Shown piece after piece: positions 12,371-25,562 of a stretch of 64,000 nt of DNA. This DNA is from Xestospongia muta. Its lineage: Eukaryota > Porifera > Demospongiae > Haplosclerida > Petrosiidae. Each line of letters starts with the position of its first letter. Position 1 is the first letter of the stretch. The stretch spans positions 4,655,876-4,719,875 of the forward strand of contig OY848918.1 of assembly GCA_963693285.1 (NCBI GenBank). Direction: 5' to 3'. The notes under the pieces were generated by a model. That model saw only the letters and a program-made list of their open reading frames with translations, was not told the origin of the DNA and searched no databases. The position numbers and the translations under genes were made by a program.

Positions 12371-15324
12371 TTAATAAATTGATAAATGATCTAACTGACA
12401 ATATACATTAATTTAATTATCTAAATTAAATTATCTATATACATACACACATTTACTTGACTTTTGACGATATTAACTGATAGCATTAGTCTACTTTTAT
12501 TATAAGAAAATAAATAATATTCTTTCTTTCATCTGGTTTAGCAATATCTGAGAGAAACAGACCAAAGTACTATGCACTAGTGTACTTTTATTACAAGGAT
12601 ATTATATGACATGTTCAGTAATGTTAAAACTGTCTTTACTTTAAGCTATCATGTCCCAACAGCATGCACTCCATGCTCTCAAGGTGGGTTTAAATTTAAA
12701 TATAAAATAGTTAATCACAAATTGACTAATAATCTGTCCCCAGTTATTTAAAATGCACACATCCAGCTGTCTTAAATATAATGACTAGTTAGTTCCACCA
12801 TAGTTAGTTTTTAAGTAATAATCAAGTATACAGAATATCAATAGTTAATGTGATATTATATCACACAGTCAATAGTAATAAAATATGTTATCATAATTTA
12901 CTTGTCACACAAGTTAAGCATGGATTTAAAAAAATCACTACTATATTTATGATACAATCCAGGTTAACTAAATCAAATGGTAGGTTCTTTATCATGAGTG
13001 TATAGGCTTTCTATTACATTTGAAATCATATGCTCACCTCACTATTAAACTCTTGATTAGAATGTTTATTATGGTAGATCTAAGACACCAACTATAGAAA
13101 ATACACTAAACCATTATGTAATTGTTAACATTAGCATGAAATACATTTTTTGTTGTTTCATACATCACAGCTATTGTTATTACTACTATCACACCATCTT
13201 AATAGGTAGTGTAGCTAGTGATTATCTGATTCATTTCAACACTCTCTCATACTGGTACCAGTTAGGTAGTGTTAAGCATGAATAACATAGTACATTAGCA
13301 AAAATAACATAGAAAGTAAACACTGAGATATGGTTATGTACAAGTACTTATAAGGTAGTATAGTATAAATAAAATGTTGTATAAGTTACTTGACATATAA
13401 GGAAATGAATGACAATAGTACAGACATAATATTTGTAGTATAGTTTCATGTAGTGTCCACGTTTTCCCAAATAAGGTTACATTGTACATACAGATACACA
13501 CACACTATTATTGTTAGTTCATATCACAACATATACTATATCCAATTATATAAATTCAAAATATGATATTACAGTACATATGTCCTTATACTTTATATTA
13601 TGAGATAACATGTCTCTTAATTCAGTTATCATAAGAATACCATTACAATTGTAGTGTACATGAGAATTAACACTAGAGAATTAGAATATAATAACACCAA
13701 AAGTCTAACAGTCAACAATAATGTCTATCCTTTTAAACCTGTGAACAACTGAAGTTCAGTTACATCATGTGGTCTAGTCTATCACTATAGTAACTAAACC
13801 CTTATATGTAAATCTAGTCCAATATTATTGTATATCCTTATAAAGTAATGGGAAATAGACTAAACATATAATGATCTCTGTTAGTCTTCTATTATATTAG
13901 GTCCATAAACAACATTACCACAATTATAAAGAAACAAGTTAACAGATGAGACTGTAACTCAATAAATCAATAAGATTAACATAGTCAATGAATAATTTCT
14001 AAAATCACCTTACAATATCTATTCTATTAGCTATACTAACAGACGACAATAGCCTCACCTATTATCCTTGAAAACACTTGGCAATGTGAGTACTAATTCA
14101 CACATAATAGCCAAACATTGAAATATGTCCTGCATTAAAATAACAGTTGTCCATTTGACAATTGATAAAAGTCACCTTTATAGTTGTATTCCAATTATAT
14201 TATATACATGATATCATAAATACTTTCTATATACACATGTGCGACAATAACATTAACAATATTATATATTATATAAGGTTATGAAATGACATATATGTAA
14301 TAACATCAGTGATATCAGGAACTAATCTAGAAAGAAGTGAATAACTATCCCTTTTATTTTCTGTCTTTTTAAAACACACATATAATAAATGTAATAACAT
14401 CAGTGACTGATGAAGTAAAATGTGGATAACTATCCATCTCCTGTCTTTTATTGAAATATATAGTCATTGAATTTGATTAAAAGATAATGTTTATCTTGAA
14501 GATTGCTGGATATAAGGTTACAAGATTTGGGTCAGTTTTTTCAATATAAAGTACATACAATGGCTGACATCAATTGAATACTAGTATTTTGATAACTACA
14601 CATGTATTAGTATATATATATCAGTACCAACAATGATCTTATAAATATACTCCTGTCACCTGAATGAAGTGTTAATGTTATAATGTAAACCTACTGTGTG
14701 AGAACATTTATATGTGTGTGTAAATATATCTGACATAGGGTGTGTACTAGATATGAGATATGTCTTTGTTTCTTTGGCAACTTGTCTACAAACACAAAGA
14801 CAACACACACTGCAATGTACTATATTGTTGATGTCTTGTCTTAAACAGTGTTAAATATTTGTAACTCAATACCAGGACTAAGGATATCTGACTCCTGGAA
14901 CTTTATAATTTATACTACAAATTTCTTTAGACTTTTTATACCTTTCTGTCTCCATTATTTCATCTATTCATCTCTTCATATAAAAATTTGATAGATGCAT
15001 TCATAGTTATGTATAACTGATGTATCACACATTAGTCTTTTTAATGTAATTGACTTTAAGTATAAACTGTTAATTGCATCAATTACATGTTGTGATATGT
15101 ACAAATTAATGCATTGTACTCTAGTATATCTATCAGTTTGTAGACGTCATGACTCTTTTGTAAAGTAATAGAACGAGCCTTACTGTCTATACCATGTTGC
15201 CATGTTGATGCAATCATATAAAAACCCTTATTGAGGTTAGTGGTAGTAATTTATAATTGAATTTTATAATGGAAAGATAAGCAAAAATTATTTCATTATA
15301 ATTATATCTGTGTTTAGAATAATA

Positions 15325-15328
<4 letters not shown>

Positions 15329-15367
<39 letters not shown>
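15329..15367. repeat. (TA)n microsatellite
   Basis: An uninterrupted TA run of about 39 bp. Confidence 0.95.
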
Positions 15368-15369
<2 letters not shown>

Positions 15370-15929
15370 TCTGTGTATTTATGTAAGTAGTGATGTTGAC
15401 ATAAGAGATTACAATAGAGACACAAAAAATATTATTTGTAATATAAACAATAAATGCAAAATTTACAACATCTGTTTTCATTTATCTCTTGTTCACTATT
15501 GGGTGGTTTATTCAGGATTGTGTAGTGAGTGGGAATTTTTGATAAAGGAATTCTGTAATTATACTAACACACTGCTAACAGAATACCACAATATGCTAGA
15601 TACATTGTTGTAATTAGGCTAGACCAATAAAATGCTACTCCTAGCATATTTCTTTTTCAATATTCTAATATATTATATAGTTTATCATATTGTTTTTATA
15701 TCACTGGATGTATAATAATAAACATGTTAACAATATTGCATATAAGGTAATCCAAACATTTAGATTTAGCAATAATATATATGTCATTAGTTTACTTTTG
15801 TGAGCTTAACAGTTATGTAATAGTACACTATATATACTGTCAAATTTAAAGTGCTTCTCATATTGTAATATCCAACATAAAATACTTGTTTTTTTCAGTC
15901 TCAATATTATCATATCTTATTACAGAAAC

Positions 15930-16112
15930 TTACTATGTCATTAAGATTGGTTGATGACAATGTAATAATAACTGTTACACTTGATATAGTAGTTAGAGTA
16001 GGAGTAAGAGGAGGAGATAGTCCAGTGACTGATTGATTAGTCAGTTTTACAGCATACTCAGTAGTATATGGTACATTGTTATGATATTAATAACTTACTA
16101 TTATCACATTCT
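15930..16112 (-). pseudogene. Relic of a type 2 juxtamembrane exon
   Basis: The minus strand reads TTEYAVKLTNQSVTGLSPP followed by a Thr/Ser/Pro-rich stretch, matching the stalk exon of genes F and H (EDYAVKLTHQ, GLSPPTLS). A block resembling the exon-end donor GATAATAGTAAG lies on the wrong side of it, so the piece is rearranged. It sits just upstream of gene B in the opposite orientation. Confidence 0.65.
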
Positions 16113-16244
16113 GTAGATAGTGCAGTGGTGATAATTGTTAAGAGCAGGAAATTAAATAGTCACAATTGATTAGTCATTTTTACAAGAAATATTACATCAT
16201 CACTAAAATTATATTAGATCGGTAGAGTTATTCACGAAGTCACA

Positions 16245-18849
16245 ATGAAGTAAGTCACTATTTTTCATTATGCTTTTACCTTTTAAATCGTAAAAGAAGA
16301 CTGTTGAGACTGCTTTTTGTTGTTACAAGCTTATTCTCTAGTGTTGGTGAGTGACAATGATAGTGTTAGTTATGTTGATTTCCTTGTTTTGTAAGAGATC
16401 GTGAATGATAGGTAGACTTTCTTTTTATATAGTTACTGATATCTTCACTATTGTACCAGAGACACAATATGTCTACCTCAATCATAATGTGACATTTGAG
16501 TGTGCTACTAACTTAACTGGACATACTCTAACATTTGACTATAGTGGATCTATACATTCTACATTGAAACAAACTAATCTACCTGGTGGTGGTATAAAGA
16601 TTACAGCAACCTTCATTGTAACAAGTGGTAACAATGGTACTACTGTATCATGTATAGTTCGTTTGAATAATGTATTCAAGGGAATAACAGACGTATCCTA
16701 TGTATATGCACAAGGTTAGAGATAAAGATGAATTATATTACTGATAAATTAATGTACTGTTATTGGTCAGGTCCTCCAGAAGCTGTCTCTGATCTCCAAG
16801 GATATCAGTTAGATCATTGTTGTATTGTCTTCTCCTGGTCTCCTCCATTCACATTAGGACAGTTAAGTGTGTGGTATCAAGTGATATTAAGTGTAGGAGA
16901 AGAGATGTCATCAGAAGTAATCTATACTACTAACTATACTTATTGTCCTATTGACCTAACTAATGGAGAATATAGACTTAATATTACTACAATCAATGAA
17001 GCAGGAACTGGAATATGGAACAATAACACTACAATGTATAAAACAGGTAATATATAATTAAATATATCAGTAAGAAAGCATAACCCTTTAACAGATTCTA
17101 TTGTCAATGTCTCCTATCTTAGTCACATGACTTATCGTCAGAACACTAAATGGACCTATTACTTTATAATACCAGTAAGTGATCGCATGATCTATCAATA
17201 AATTACATGACTTAACTCTCTTATAGTCCATTCAACTCTGTACTCAACCTATTATCAATACAACAGTGATGAGTTGTAATTTAAAGAACTCTTCTGATTG
17301 TTATAACAGTACTAATGTTACTATTATCACTGACTCTAATGGATATAAGACTATAATATCAGTAATTGATCTTCCTCCTAGAGAGAAGTTCAATACATTT
17401 GTATACTTACAATATAAAAGTAGACAGATATTTCAAACTACTCCAGTAATTACCAGTAAGTATATTATATGTGTTTGTATATATTATTTATAGTTTATTT
17501 AAAGGTACTCATGATCTACAAGGTATTGTTTGGAATACTTCAGATGATGTCCTGTGTCTTCAATTTAAGCTTGTTCATGGCACTCAAATAACTGAAATAT
17601 ATCTAGATATGAGAAGTGGTAATAAACGTTATAACAATAGTGTTTCCATCATAAGACATCTTCAGTTTGATCATTGTTTCAGTGATATACCTCCTGGTAA
17701 TAATTGGACATTATATTTATGTGATGGAGTCCTACCTAATGCCAGTGAGATATGTTCTAATCCAGCTGTTATATTAACTGATATTAGTATCACTGGCGAA
17801 ATATCTATAGAACCTTCTAGAACTTCTAATGAGATATCTACTAGTATCTCTAGTAGTACTCATGGATTGTCTAGTAGAACAAGTAAGTATACAAACTAAA
17901 CATAATGTAATGAATTTTTATTGACATGTGTCTTTATTATTATTGTTCTTATTACAGTTACTTTAGACGCATCCACTCCTACTAAACTTACAACTGGAGA
18001 GATAATAGGAATTACTTGTTCAATTGGAATAGCGATTATCTTAGCTACTACTGGTAAAAATGATAATATTTTTTTTATCTTACCATGAAGCAATATATTG
18101 TCAGCATTGGTTGTTGTGATAATAAAGAAGACTTTAAATCACAAAGGTAAGTTAATAAAACACAAAAAAAATAGTACAGCACCTCTTTGTGACACTTGTG
18201 AGAGGTCAGATTCCAAGTCATTGCACAAAGCAATAGATAATAAAGAGGTACTTCATAATAGTCTCAAGTTAAGTATTCTACTATCTTACAACACACAGGA
18301 GAAATCTACAACCAATAATGAAACATCAACAGCAGATCAAGATGATAGTCATAAAGTTATTTTTAAAATAATTATTTTGATAGTATTTATTATTTTTTCT
18401 AGTCTCTAACACCAACCCCACTTTATGCTGATATCAAAGTAATAAATGAAGCTAAACCAGCTCCTGAAGTGCAATGTGATGTCAAATATTGGGAAGTTGA
18501 TTTTAAGTCCAGTCAGAAGCTTAATAAATTGATTATTTATTAATTATATTACTTTTCAGTGAAAAGTAACACATTTCCCACTCAAAGAGAACTCAAAGAG
18601 TTGGTCACATCAAAAGTAGCACATAAATGGTTCCCTATTGGTATTGGACTTGGAATGAGTGGAGAACAACTTAAAGAAATACGAGAAAATTCTCAAAATA
18701 TTCCTGACCATTGCCTTAGTAACTTGTTTTATGAATGGGAACAGAACCCTCATGAAGACAAACCATTTACTTGGGGCACTCTCCTTAAAGTACTGAGATC
18801 TGTTAAAGTTGGAGAAGAATCTCTTGCAAATGAATTAGAGAAACAGTGA
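16245..18849 (+). CDS. Gene B: Ig-FN3 receptor with intracellular Death domain
   Basis: Exons: 16245-16249, 16297-16346, 16433-16714, 16771-17046, 17095-17174, 17227-17455, 17505-17882, 17958-18053, 18105-18247, 18299-18355, 18403-18511, 18560-18849; 1995 nt, 664 residues. The start is the ATG that, after a 47-nt intron, gives a signal peptide (MKRLLRLLFVV...). An Ig domain spans about residues 19-112 (NVTFECA, VSCIVRL) and FN3 113-204 (FSWSPP, TNYTYCPI). Two Cys-bearing modules follow to about 433, then a Ser/Thr stalk, a helix about 446-474 split by an intron, and a cytoplasmic tail. The tail carries LYADI (Tyr 540) and VKYWEV (Tyr 561), the latter fitting the ITIM consensus. Residues about 575-664 form a Death domain with the helix-5 signature FTWGTLLKVLR. 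The donor after residue 532 (GTTATT) is non-standard. This is probably a surface receptor linking recognition to Death-domain signalling; ligand unknown. Confidence 0.85.
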
Positions 18850-21169
18850 CAAATACATTATAATGTTATGTCAATTGTTGTAGTTATATAAAGCTGTACT
18901 TCATTTATAATTATAATGTTTGTCTATATTCCCGTATATTCTGAGCTATAAAAAAATTTACTTCCCATATATTCTGAACTATAAAAAAATTTACTATGAT
19001 TTTATACAAAATTTAGTTACACTACTACTTGGTATGTAAAGTGATAATTATGAAATCTCTATATACTACAAGCATAAGATGTGACTCATGTATTGCACTA
19101 TGTAAGCTAGTAAGAATCCATTCAAGTTTAATAATATAAACTACAAGCAAATAACAATATAATTCATTCAGTATGCTCAACTATCAAATATTGTGCTCTA
19201 CTAAATAGTTTGACATTATCCTATTAGGACTTGAAGACAAGCATGTGATTAGAGATGATGTAATTACCTGCCTTGAAAAGGAGTTATTAACGAACTAGAT
19301 CACGTCAAACAATTTGTGTACATATATAGATACACTTTACATCCAGTAAGGATATTGGAAAGGATACTAGAACATTATTATGTGTATGGTGTTTTGACCA
19401 TTTACTGATTGGAGTAAACCTATGATGATACACATATGGTGAATAGTAGCTACCTGTTTGGCAAACAGACCAAACAAATCTAGTAAACAACAGATGATAA
19501 CAATCACTAAGCTATATCTTACATTGATAACTCTATATAAATTAGAGACAAGATATTATACACATGTATATAGGAATATATAGGTAATATTGACAGTGAT
19601 TAATGAGTTTCTTTGATGATCAATCTAAAAGCTCATAGAACTTCTCAATGACTGTATTGACAATAGGGATTTTATAATTGAAATTGATACTCTATATTTT
19701 GAATAAACGTAAGTAGTTAACAAGAGGTGTTTTCCCATGAGATCATTTCTGATAAATCAACTCTAATGAAGTTAATTCCATTAGATTGATCATGAATCAA
19801 GTTTTTTATTAAAGACCTTGGGAGTTTAGGTTTCATGGTTTTAAGTCAAGACTTACAGTAAGTTATAAGTTAGGTTATTATATAAATTACAGTTTATATG
19901 TAATTTCAGACTTCTGGAGCTAGATTTGGCATTGTACTGTTATTAAATAATTTTGTAAAGGAGGCATATATGCAAGGCAGAGAGGAATACAATTATGTCT
20001 GTACTAGGTGTTTACATATTACTGTTTGTCTCATTCAAAATATGAACAGCTGGTACCATGCAGTATAATTAATCATTATTAATGATACTAATTATTAATA
20101 TAATAATACATTGCATAATAAGAAAATCAATTTGAATTGATTTTATAAATAATATATATACAGACTTGTTTGTGCTTTTGTTTGTTTAATCACATAACGG
20201 ATAATATCTTTTGTAAAATCTACATAATGTTTTCTTTATGTGCAATTAGCTATCTACATTGTAAACAGAGTGATGCTTAATTGATATCTATACCAATAAT
20301 TATGTCAGACTAATTACTATGAGGTATATTATATCGCTGTATGTCACATATGCTAGACTTCCTTTGTCATAGTAAATAGCTACTGAACAAATGCTTTGTA
20401 GTGAAATGATTTGTGAAGGTTTGATTTGGCATTTAGGTGAATTTTGGACAAATTTGCCAAATCAAAACTGCCAAATATTAATATTAGTGAGTATTGTCAA
20501 AACTGAATAAATCTTATTCTCAGTAAAAAAACCTGCTATACAGTAATGTCTTCTTCTGGATCAAAAAATGTCTTTCTCGTTTATCCCGCCTGGAGAAAAG
20601 TGAGTCTAATTAGCTTGCTGGTTGCAATACTTCATCTTAAGTGCTCTAGCTCAAAAATGTATTCCTAGAATGCCACGTTATAATTATGTGCATATATGTA
20701 TACATATATATGTATATAAGTATATATATATGTATATATATAAGGTATAAATGATAAAAGGATGTATCACCAGTCACTAACAGCACTATCTGACAATTGT
20801 ATAATACAGTTAGTATGTGTCAGATGTGTCAGCAGTTATAACAGGATTGACAGTTTACAATCACATTAAGTGACACTCACAATTATGTTCAATCCACTAC
20901 ATACAGTTACAATTCCAAATAAAACAAGATTATAATCATGCGCTGGTTGTTTTATTCATTTATAGTACTACATAGTATTGTGTCAAATAAAGTGGCTCTG
21001 AGGAAATGAACAAAGATATGTCTACCAAGTCGCACAGTTCTTGTTACATATATGATTTGTGTGACTAATTGTATATATAAGGTTAATAGATATTTTATCT
21101 ATAGCATTAATTATTATGTAGCTTATGAAAACGGGTATCCTCATTTTCTAAATGGACACTGTATATCTA
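18850..21169. other. Gene-free AT-rich stretch
   Basis: Downstream of gene B I find no exon, only AT-rich sequence. A tandem pair of about 32 bp (CCCATATATTCTGAACTATAAAA type) lies at 18930-18990, and a TATA-rich microsatellite-like tract at 20695-20745. Confidence 0.5.
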
Positions 21170-21645
21170 ATATACCATCAGTTGACATATACTGGTAATA
21201 TTACTGATATATCTAATATACTACCAGTGGACATATATACTGGTAATATTACTGATATATCTAATATACTACCAGTGGACATATACTGGTAATATTACTG
21301 ATATATCTAATATACTACCAGTGGACATATACTGGTAATATTACTGATATATCTAATATACTACCAGTGGACATATACTGGTAATATTACTGATATATCT
21401 AATATACTACCAGTAGAAATATACTGGTAATATTATTGATATATCTAATATATTACCAGTGGACATGTACTGGTAATATTATTGATATATCTAATATACT
21501 ACCAGTGGACATGTACTGGTAATATTACTGATATATCTAATATACTACCAGTGGACATGTACTGGTAATATTACTGATATATGTAATATACTACCAGTGG
21601 ACATATACTAGTAATATTACTGATATATCTAATATCCTATCAGGT
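21170..21645. repeat. 46-bp minisatellite array, locus 1
   Basis: About ten head-to-tail copies of a 46-bp unit that includes ACCAGTGGACATATACTGGT and GGTAATATTACTGATAT. Each unit carries a 6-bp inverted repeat (ACCAGT/ACTGGT) and the self-complementary GTAATATTAC. Copies are nearly identical with no unique spacers. The same unit recurs at 47885-48358. Confidence 0.95.
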
Positions 21646-21999
21646 ACACATATATTCTTACTGCTCCTGATACCTGTGATTTTGTATTACTGCAACAATT
21701 AAAAGCTTTCATATATATTTAAATACTAAAACAAAATATGTGAGTCTCAAAGAAATCGGGATTATCCCAGGGAAAATCATATCACATATTGTGTATTGCA
21801 TCATTGCTGTTATGATAGAGCTGACTGTATCAAAACATTTTAAGATATTCATCTATAAAATATTTATGTGCATACAATTCAATAAATACTAATACTAAAA
21901 ATTGCTGACAATAAAACACAAATAGAAAAGAAATTAAGTTTTAGTTCTGTGTGTAGTAACACACAAACAATTTTATTAATGTTTTAACATTTCATCACA

Positions 22000-23165
22000 C
22001 CATAAGCAGCACATATGTTCATTTCTAGTTCAGTAGTAGGTAGTGTATTAATGATCATATCAACATTCTCATATTGAGGTATAACTTGATGAGGGAGAGA
22101 GCACAGTATCTGTTAGTGGATTAATAGGAAATGGTACAGTACCTACAATATATAATACCATTTACAAACTATTCTCACTGTTAGTATTACCTTGTCTCAG
22201 TGACTTAGTTCTTCTTATCCAATATATCACTATATGTACTAGTACAGTACATACCAGTATTAGAACTGATTCACCAACTAGATTACCTATAGATACAATA
22301 CTACTTATTTTGTTATTATACTAAGTTTATTACATTACCTCCAATACTATTCCATGTATTATCAACTGGTGTATATATTATAGTATAAAGATATGACGTT
22401 AGATCATATAAAGTATTATTTGATTAAATTATAACATATAAAACATTATGTTTACTTGCAGGTCAATCAGTTTTACGTTGTTATAGTATTTGTTATAGTA
22501 ATTGTTATAGGAATTACTGCTGTAACCATGGAAACAGAATATGATTTAGAAATCATTTAAAGAGATGGGTAAGTTGGTTCCAATCCAGTAATAGTGATAT
22601 TAGTAGATGATATTACCCAGTTATCTGATAATGTACCCTCATCTTCAATATCATATACATACATATTATATATACCACTAGGTATATCATATGTACATCC
22701 AATTACTGTACTACTACATACTGGAGAACACATCAATGATATGTTAGTACTGTAGGTAGAGGAGGTTAATGAAATAAGACAACCTTTAACAATAGCTCCT
22801 CTTATTAAATGACAGCTGTAACATGTTCTACAAATATTTTTAGGTCATTATATAGGGTAGCTTCAGTAATATCACATGTTTCTAGAGATAACCATTTAAA
22901 AGGTACATTATCATTTTATATTTCTTGATGTTAATAGTAAAACTATGTCATTGATCATCTCTTCTTCTCAAGCTAAGTTATTACCAGCTATTTACACTAT
23001 AGAGTTACCAAATTGACTGGACAGTAAATCCAGCTACTAGTATTACTAACTATTGTAAATTGTGTATTATCTCCTTCACTAGTGACATTAATAAAACAAC
23101 TATTTATAGGTACACTATCAAGAGAGAAAGGAGACCAGGAACAATTTTATAACAGAGATCATAAA
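22000..23165 (-). pseudogene. M2: minus-strand type 3 receptor pseudogene
   Basis: Minus-strand order: FN3 remnant (about 23165-22975; NCSWSPF, Cys-Pro, FGNS), the YDIP module (about 22860-22570; TEATLYND, STNISLMCSP), the membrane helix (about 22290-22150; VLILVCTVLVYIVIYW) and the tail (22130-22000; IPQYENVDMIINT). The YDIP module carries a frameshift near its first Cys pair, and signal and Ig exons are absent. The tail keeps the Y-E-N-V motif. It is a 5'-truncated duplicate of M1. Confidence 0.75.
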
Positions 23166-23692
23166 CAGTTTATATAACGGAGACGTTGTTTGATAAATGT
23201 TAATTGCCAACTTCTAACGGTTTACCTATATGTAAATAAATGTACACGAATGAGGTCCATTGCCACTTCTCATTATTATTGATAATATATACTTTGTTTA
23301 GATGTATATGGTTAAAGCAACTACACCAAACCTTTGTATGGAGCCAAGTGAACTAATTATACATTCAGAGTGGACTAAGGTAGTTGTAGCATAGTTTAAA
23401 TAGGATGTGTCAGTGGTTAAAAATGTGGTTTAATTTGATTCATCAATCTAGCCCAATTAAAATATTTTATTATCTAAATGTAAGTAATATCAATGCAAAA
23501 CAGATTAAAGTTATGGCAACTCTTTGGACAAACTGGCTTGTAAGTTAAGTAACATTCTTGTTTTAAATTTTGGCGCAATTTCATAACAAGAATAAATAAA
23601 CATATGCTAAGATTCTTTGTTATGTAATATACATGAGAATATACACATTCTTTACCATTCATACAAATTGCTATAGCAATCAAATAATTCAT

Positions 23693-25562
23693 GTTGCTTT
23701 TGCTACCATACTACTTTTCATGTGCTGTCATTGCATGCAAATTGCTATAGCAATCAAATAGTACTTGTTGCTTTTTGCTATCATACTACTTCATATTTTA
23801 ATAGATGGTGTTAGGCTCATAGCACATCCTAACATTGGAGTCTATCAACTAGCACATTACCAATGTTCAGTGGATCATACTGGTGTGACTGTTACTTGGT
23901 ATGTTAACGGACAGGTTCTACTAACTATGACATTATTTAACTTGGTAATATTACAAATGGAGCAGGATCAACTAACTCCAGTCTTACAATAATTGAATAT
24001 CCTCAATATAACAATACAATAGTTAGATGTTTTGCCTCAGAATTTAATGATGACATGCTTCATACCAACTATAGCGATTCTGTTCTGAGAATACAAGGTA
24101 ACTTAATATTTCTTTCTATAGTAATTTTACTCCTCTCTTAGGTCAACTGCCAGAAGTAGGAAATTTGACATATACCAGATAAGATCATTGGTGTGTAAAC
24201 TGTTCCTGGTCTCCTTCTTACTCTCTTGATGGAGTACTAATATATGGTTATATTATTAATGTCACTAATGAAGGAGATAATACACAATATACTACAACTA
24301 GTAATACTACCAGCTGGATCTATTGTCCCAGTCAATTTGGTAATTATACAGTGTCTATAGTTGGTAATAACTTAGCTGGTGAAAGAAAGATAAGTACCAC
24401 ATCAGGTAACATTATCTACAGGTATTATTAATGGAATGCAATTTCTATTATATGGTATCCATATTAACCATTTCTGAATATTCTGTGACAGCTGAAATGC
24501 TAAATAAAAACTGGACCACAATTATGTGATAAAGGTAATACATTGTATTGTTTAATACATGTATATTATATTAGTGTATTTAGAATACAACATTCCTGGA
24601 CAACAAACCATTACATGTACACACTCACTTAACTCCTATTAATAATGACACATCTCCTGTTGATGGTCAAGGTAGTGGACAGTTTGTAGGAGATACATTT
24701 ATAGGAACTGTAAATATGGGAGACTTACCAGATAAAAAGAAATGGTTGATATCATTTAGTTTAGTATATAACAGTGGATTATATATCAATGTATCACAAC
24801 CTAGTGGATTTAGTAAGTTAATATATACTGTATTATCATATGTATATGAAACTTGTCTACTAGCTACATTTGATGTACAAAATGGTAGTTTAGAAGTCAC
24901 AGACTCAACTACTGGAGACATTTGTTTTACTTGTCACTTTGTTACTGGAAGTCAACCACAAAGGATGTTTTGTTAAATACAAATCCCATATAACAAGTTT
25001 TAATGGTAACGTTACTATAAATAGACATTATGTGATAATAATACTACTACTGAATGTGCCATTGGAATATATAGCAGTAATTATAATGTGATATTTTATG
25101 ATATCAATGAGAACAATACATATTTCAGACAAGATTATGCTACAAGATTAACTGATCAGTTTGTGTCTGGACTATCTTTTTCAACTACCATATCATCAAG
25201 TGTATCTTCATCAACTGATGTTATATTATCATCTCCATCACCTACACTATATACAGACAGTGATAACAGTAAGTTATTATAATTGTTATTGCAATATAAT
25301 TTATTTGAATTGATTACAGTGTCAGGTAACCAAGGAGACCTACCAGTAGTTATAGGTTGTGGTAAGTTTTATATTATACATTGAGCTCTTATTATTATTT
25401 GTTTTTATAATTGTATATACTATTGACTGCAGTAATAGTTATTGTCTGTCTAAAACATATCAAGACCAAGACTATGGAAAAAGGTAATGTAATAAAGCCT
25501 CAAACAACATATTATATGTCAGTGTTACACATTATAGATGAATTCCCAATAGAGTCATAACA
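23693..25562 (+). pseudogene. Gene E: type 2 receptor pseudogene
   Basis: Collinear with F and H, more divergent. A signal-like exon (from about 23693, MLLLLPYYF) ends TTG-CATGC where relatives have a GTATG donor. A local duplication (23667-23720 and 23749-23793) repeats it. The Ig exon (23805-24097) keeps PNIGVYQLAHYQCS but is frameshifted after VNGQV and then meets a TAA. The FN3 exon (24142-24405) has a TAA before NCSWSPS. The later module (about 24580-24810; GDLPDKKKW) is open. The next (about 24874-25270) has an extra A in CCACAAAGG that breaks the frame. Stalk and partial membrane exons follow to 25500. This is an older duplicate. Confidence 0.8.

Larger units (their letters stand above)
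10142..15929. other. Long gene-free AT-rich interval
   Basis: No receptor exons or other coding regions are recognisable over about 5.8 kb. It holds copies of dispersed repeat R1 (about 11810-12370 and 13640-13880) and a TA dinucleotide run (15329-15367). Short duplicated phrases such as ACATCTGAACATCTAATTAA (10350 and 10668) occur but form no clear element. Confidence 0.5.

Noticed and set aside
18147..18174. Extra intron in gene B (GTAAGT to TAG)
   Set aside because: It would be only 28 nt and would break the frame; reading through gives a continuous tail that fits gene C.
21170..21645. CRISPR-like array
   Set aside because: Units are contiguous with no unique spacers, and the window is eukaryotic with spliced genes.
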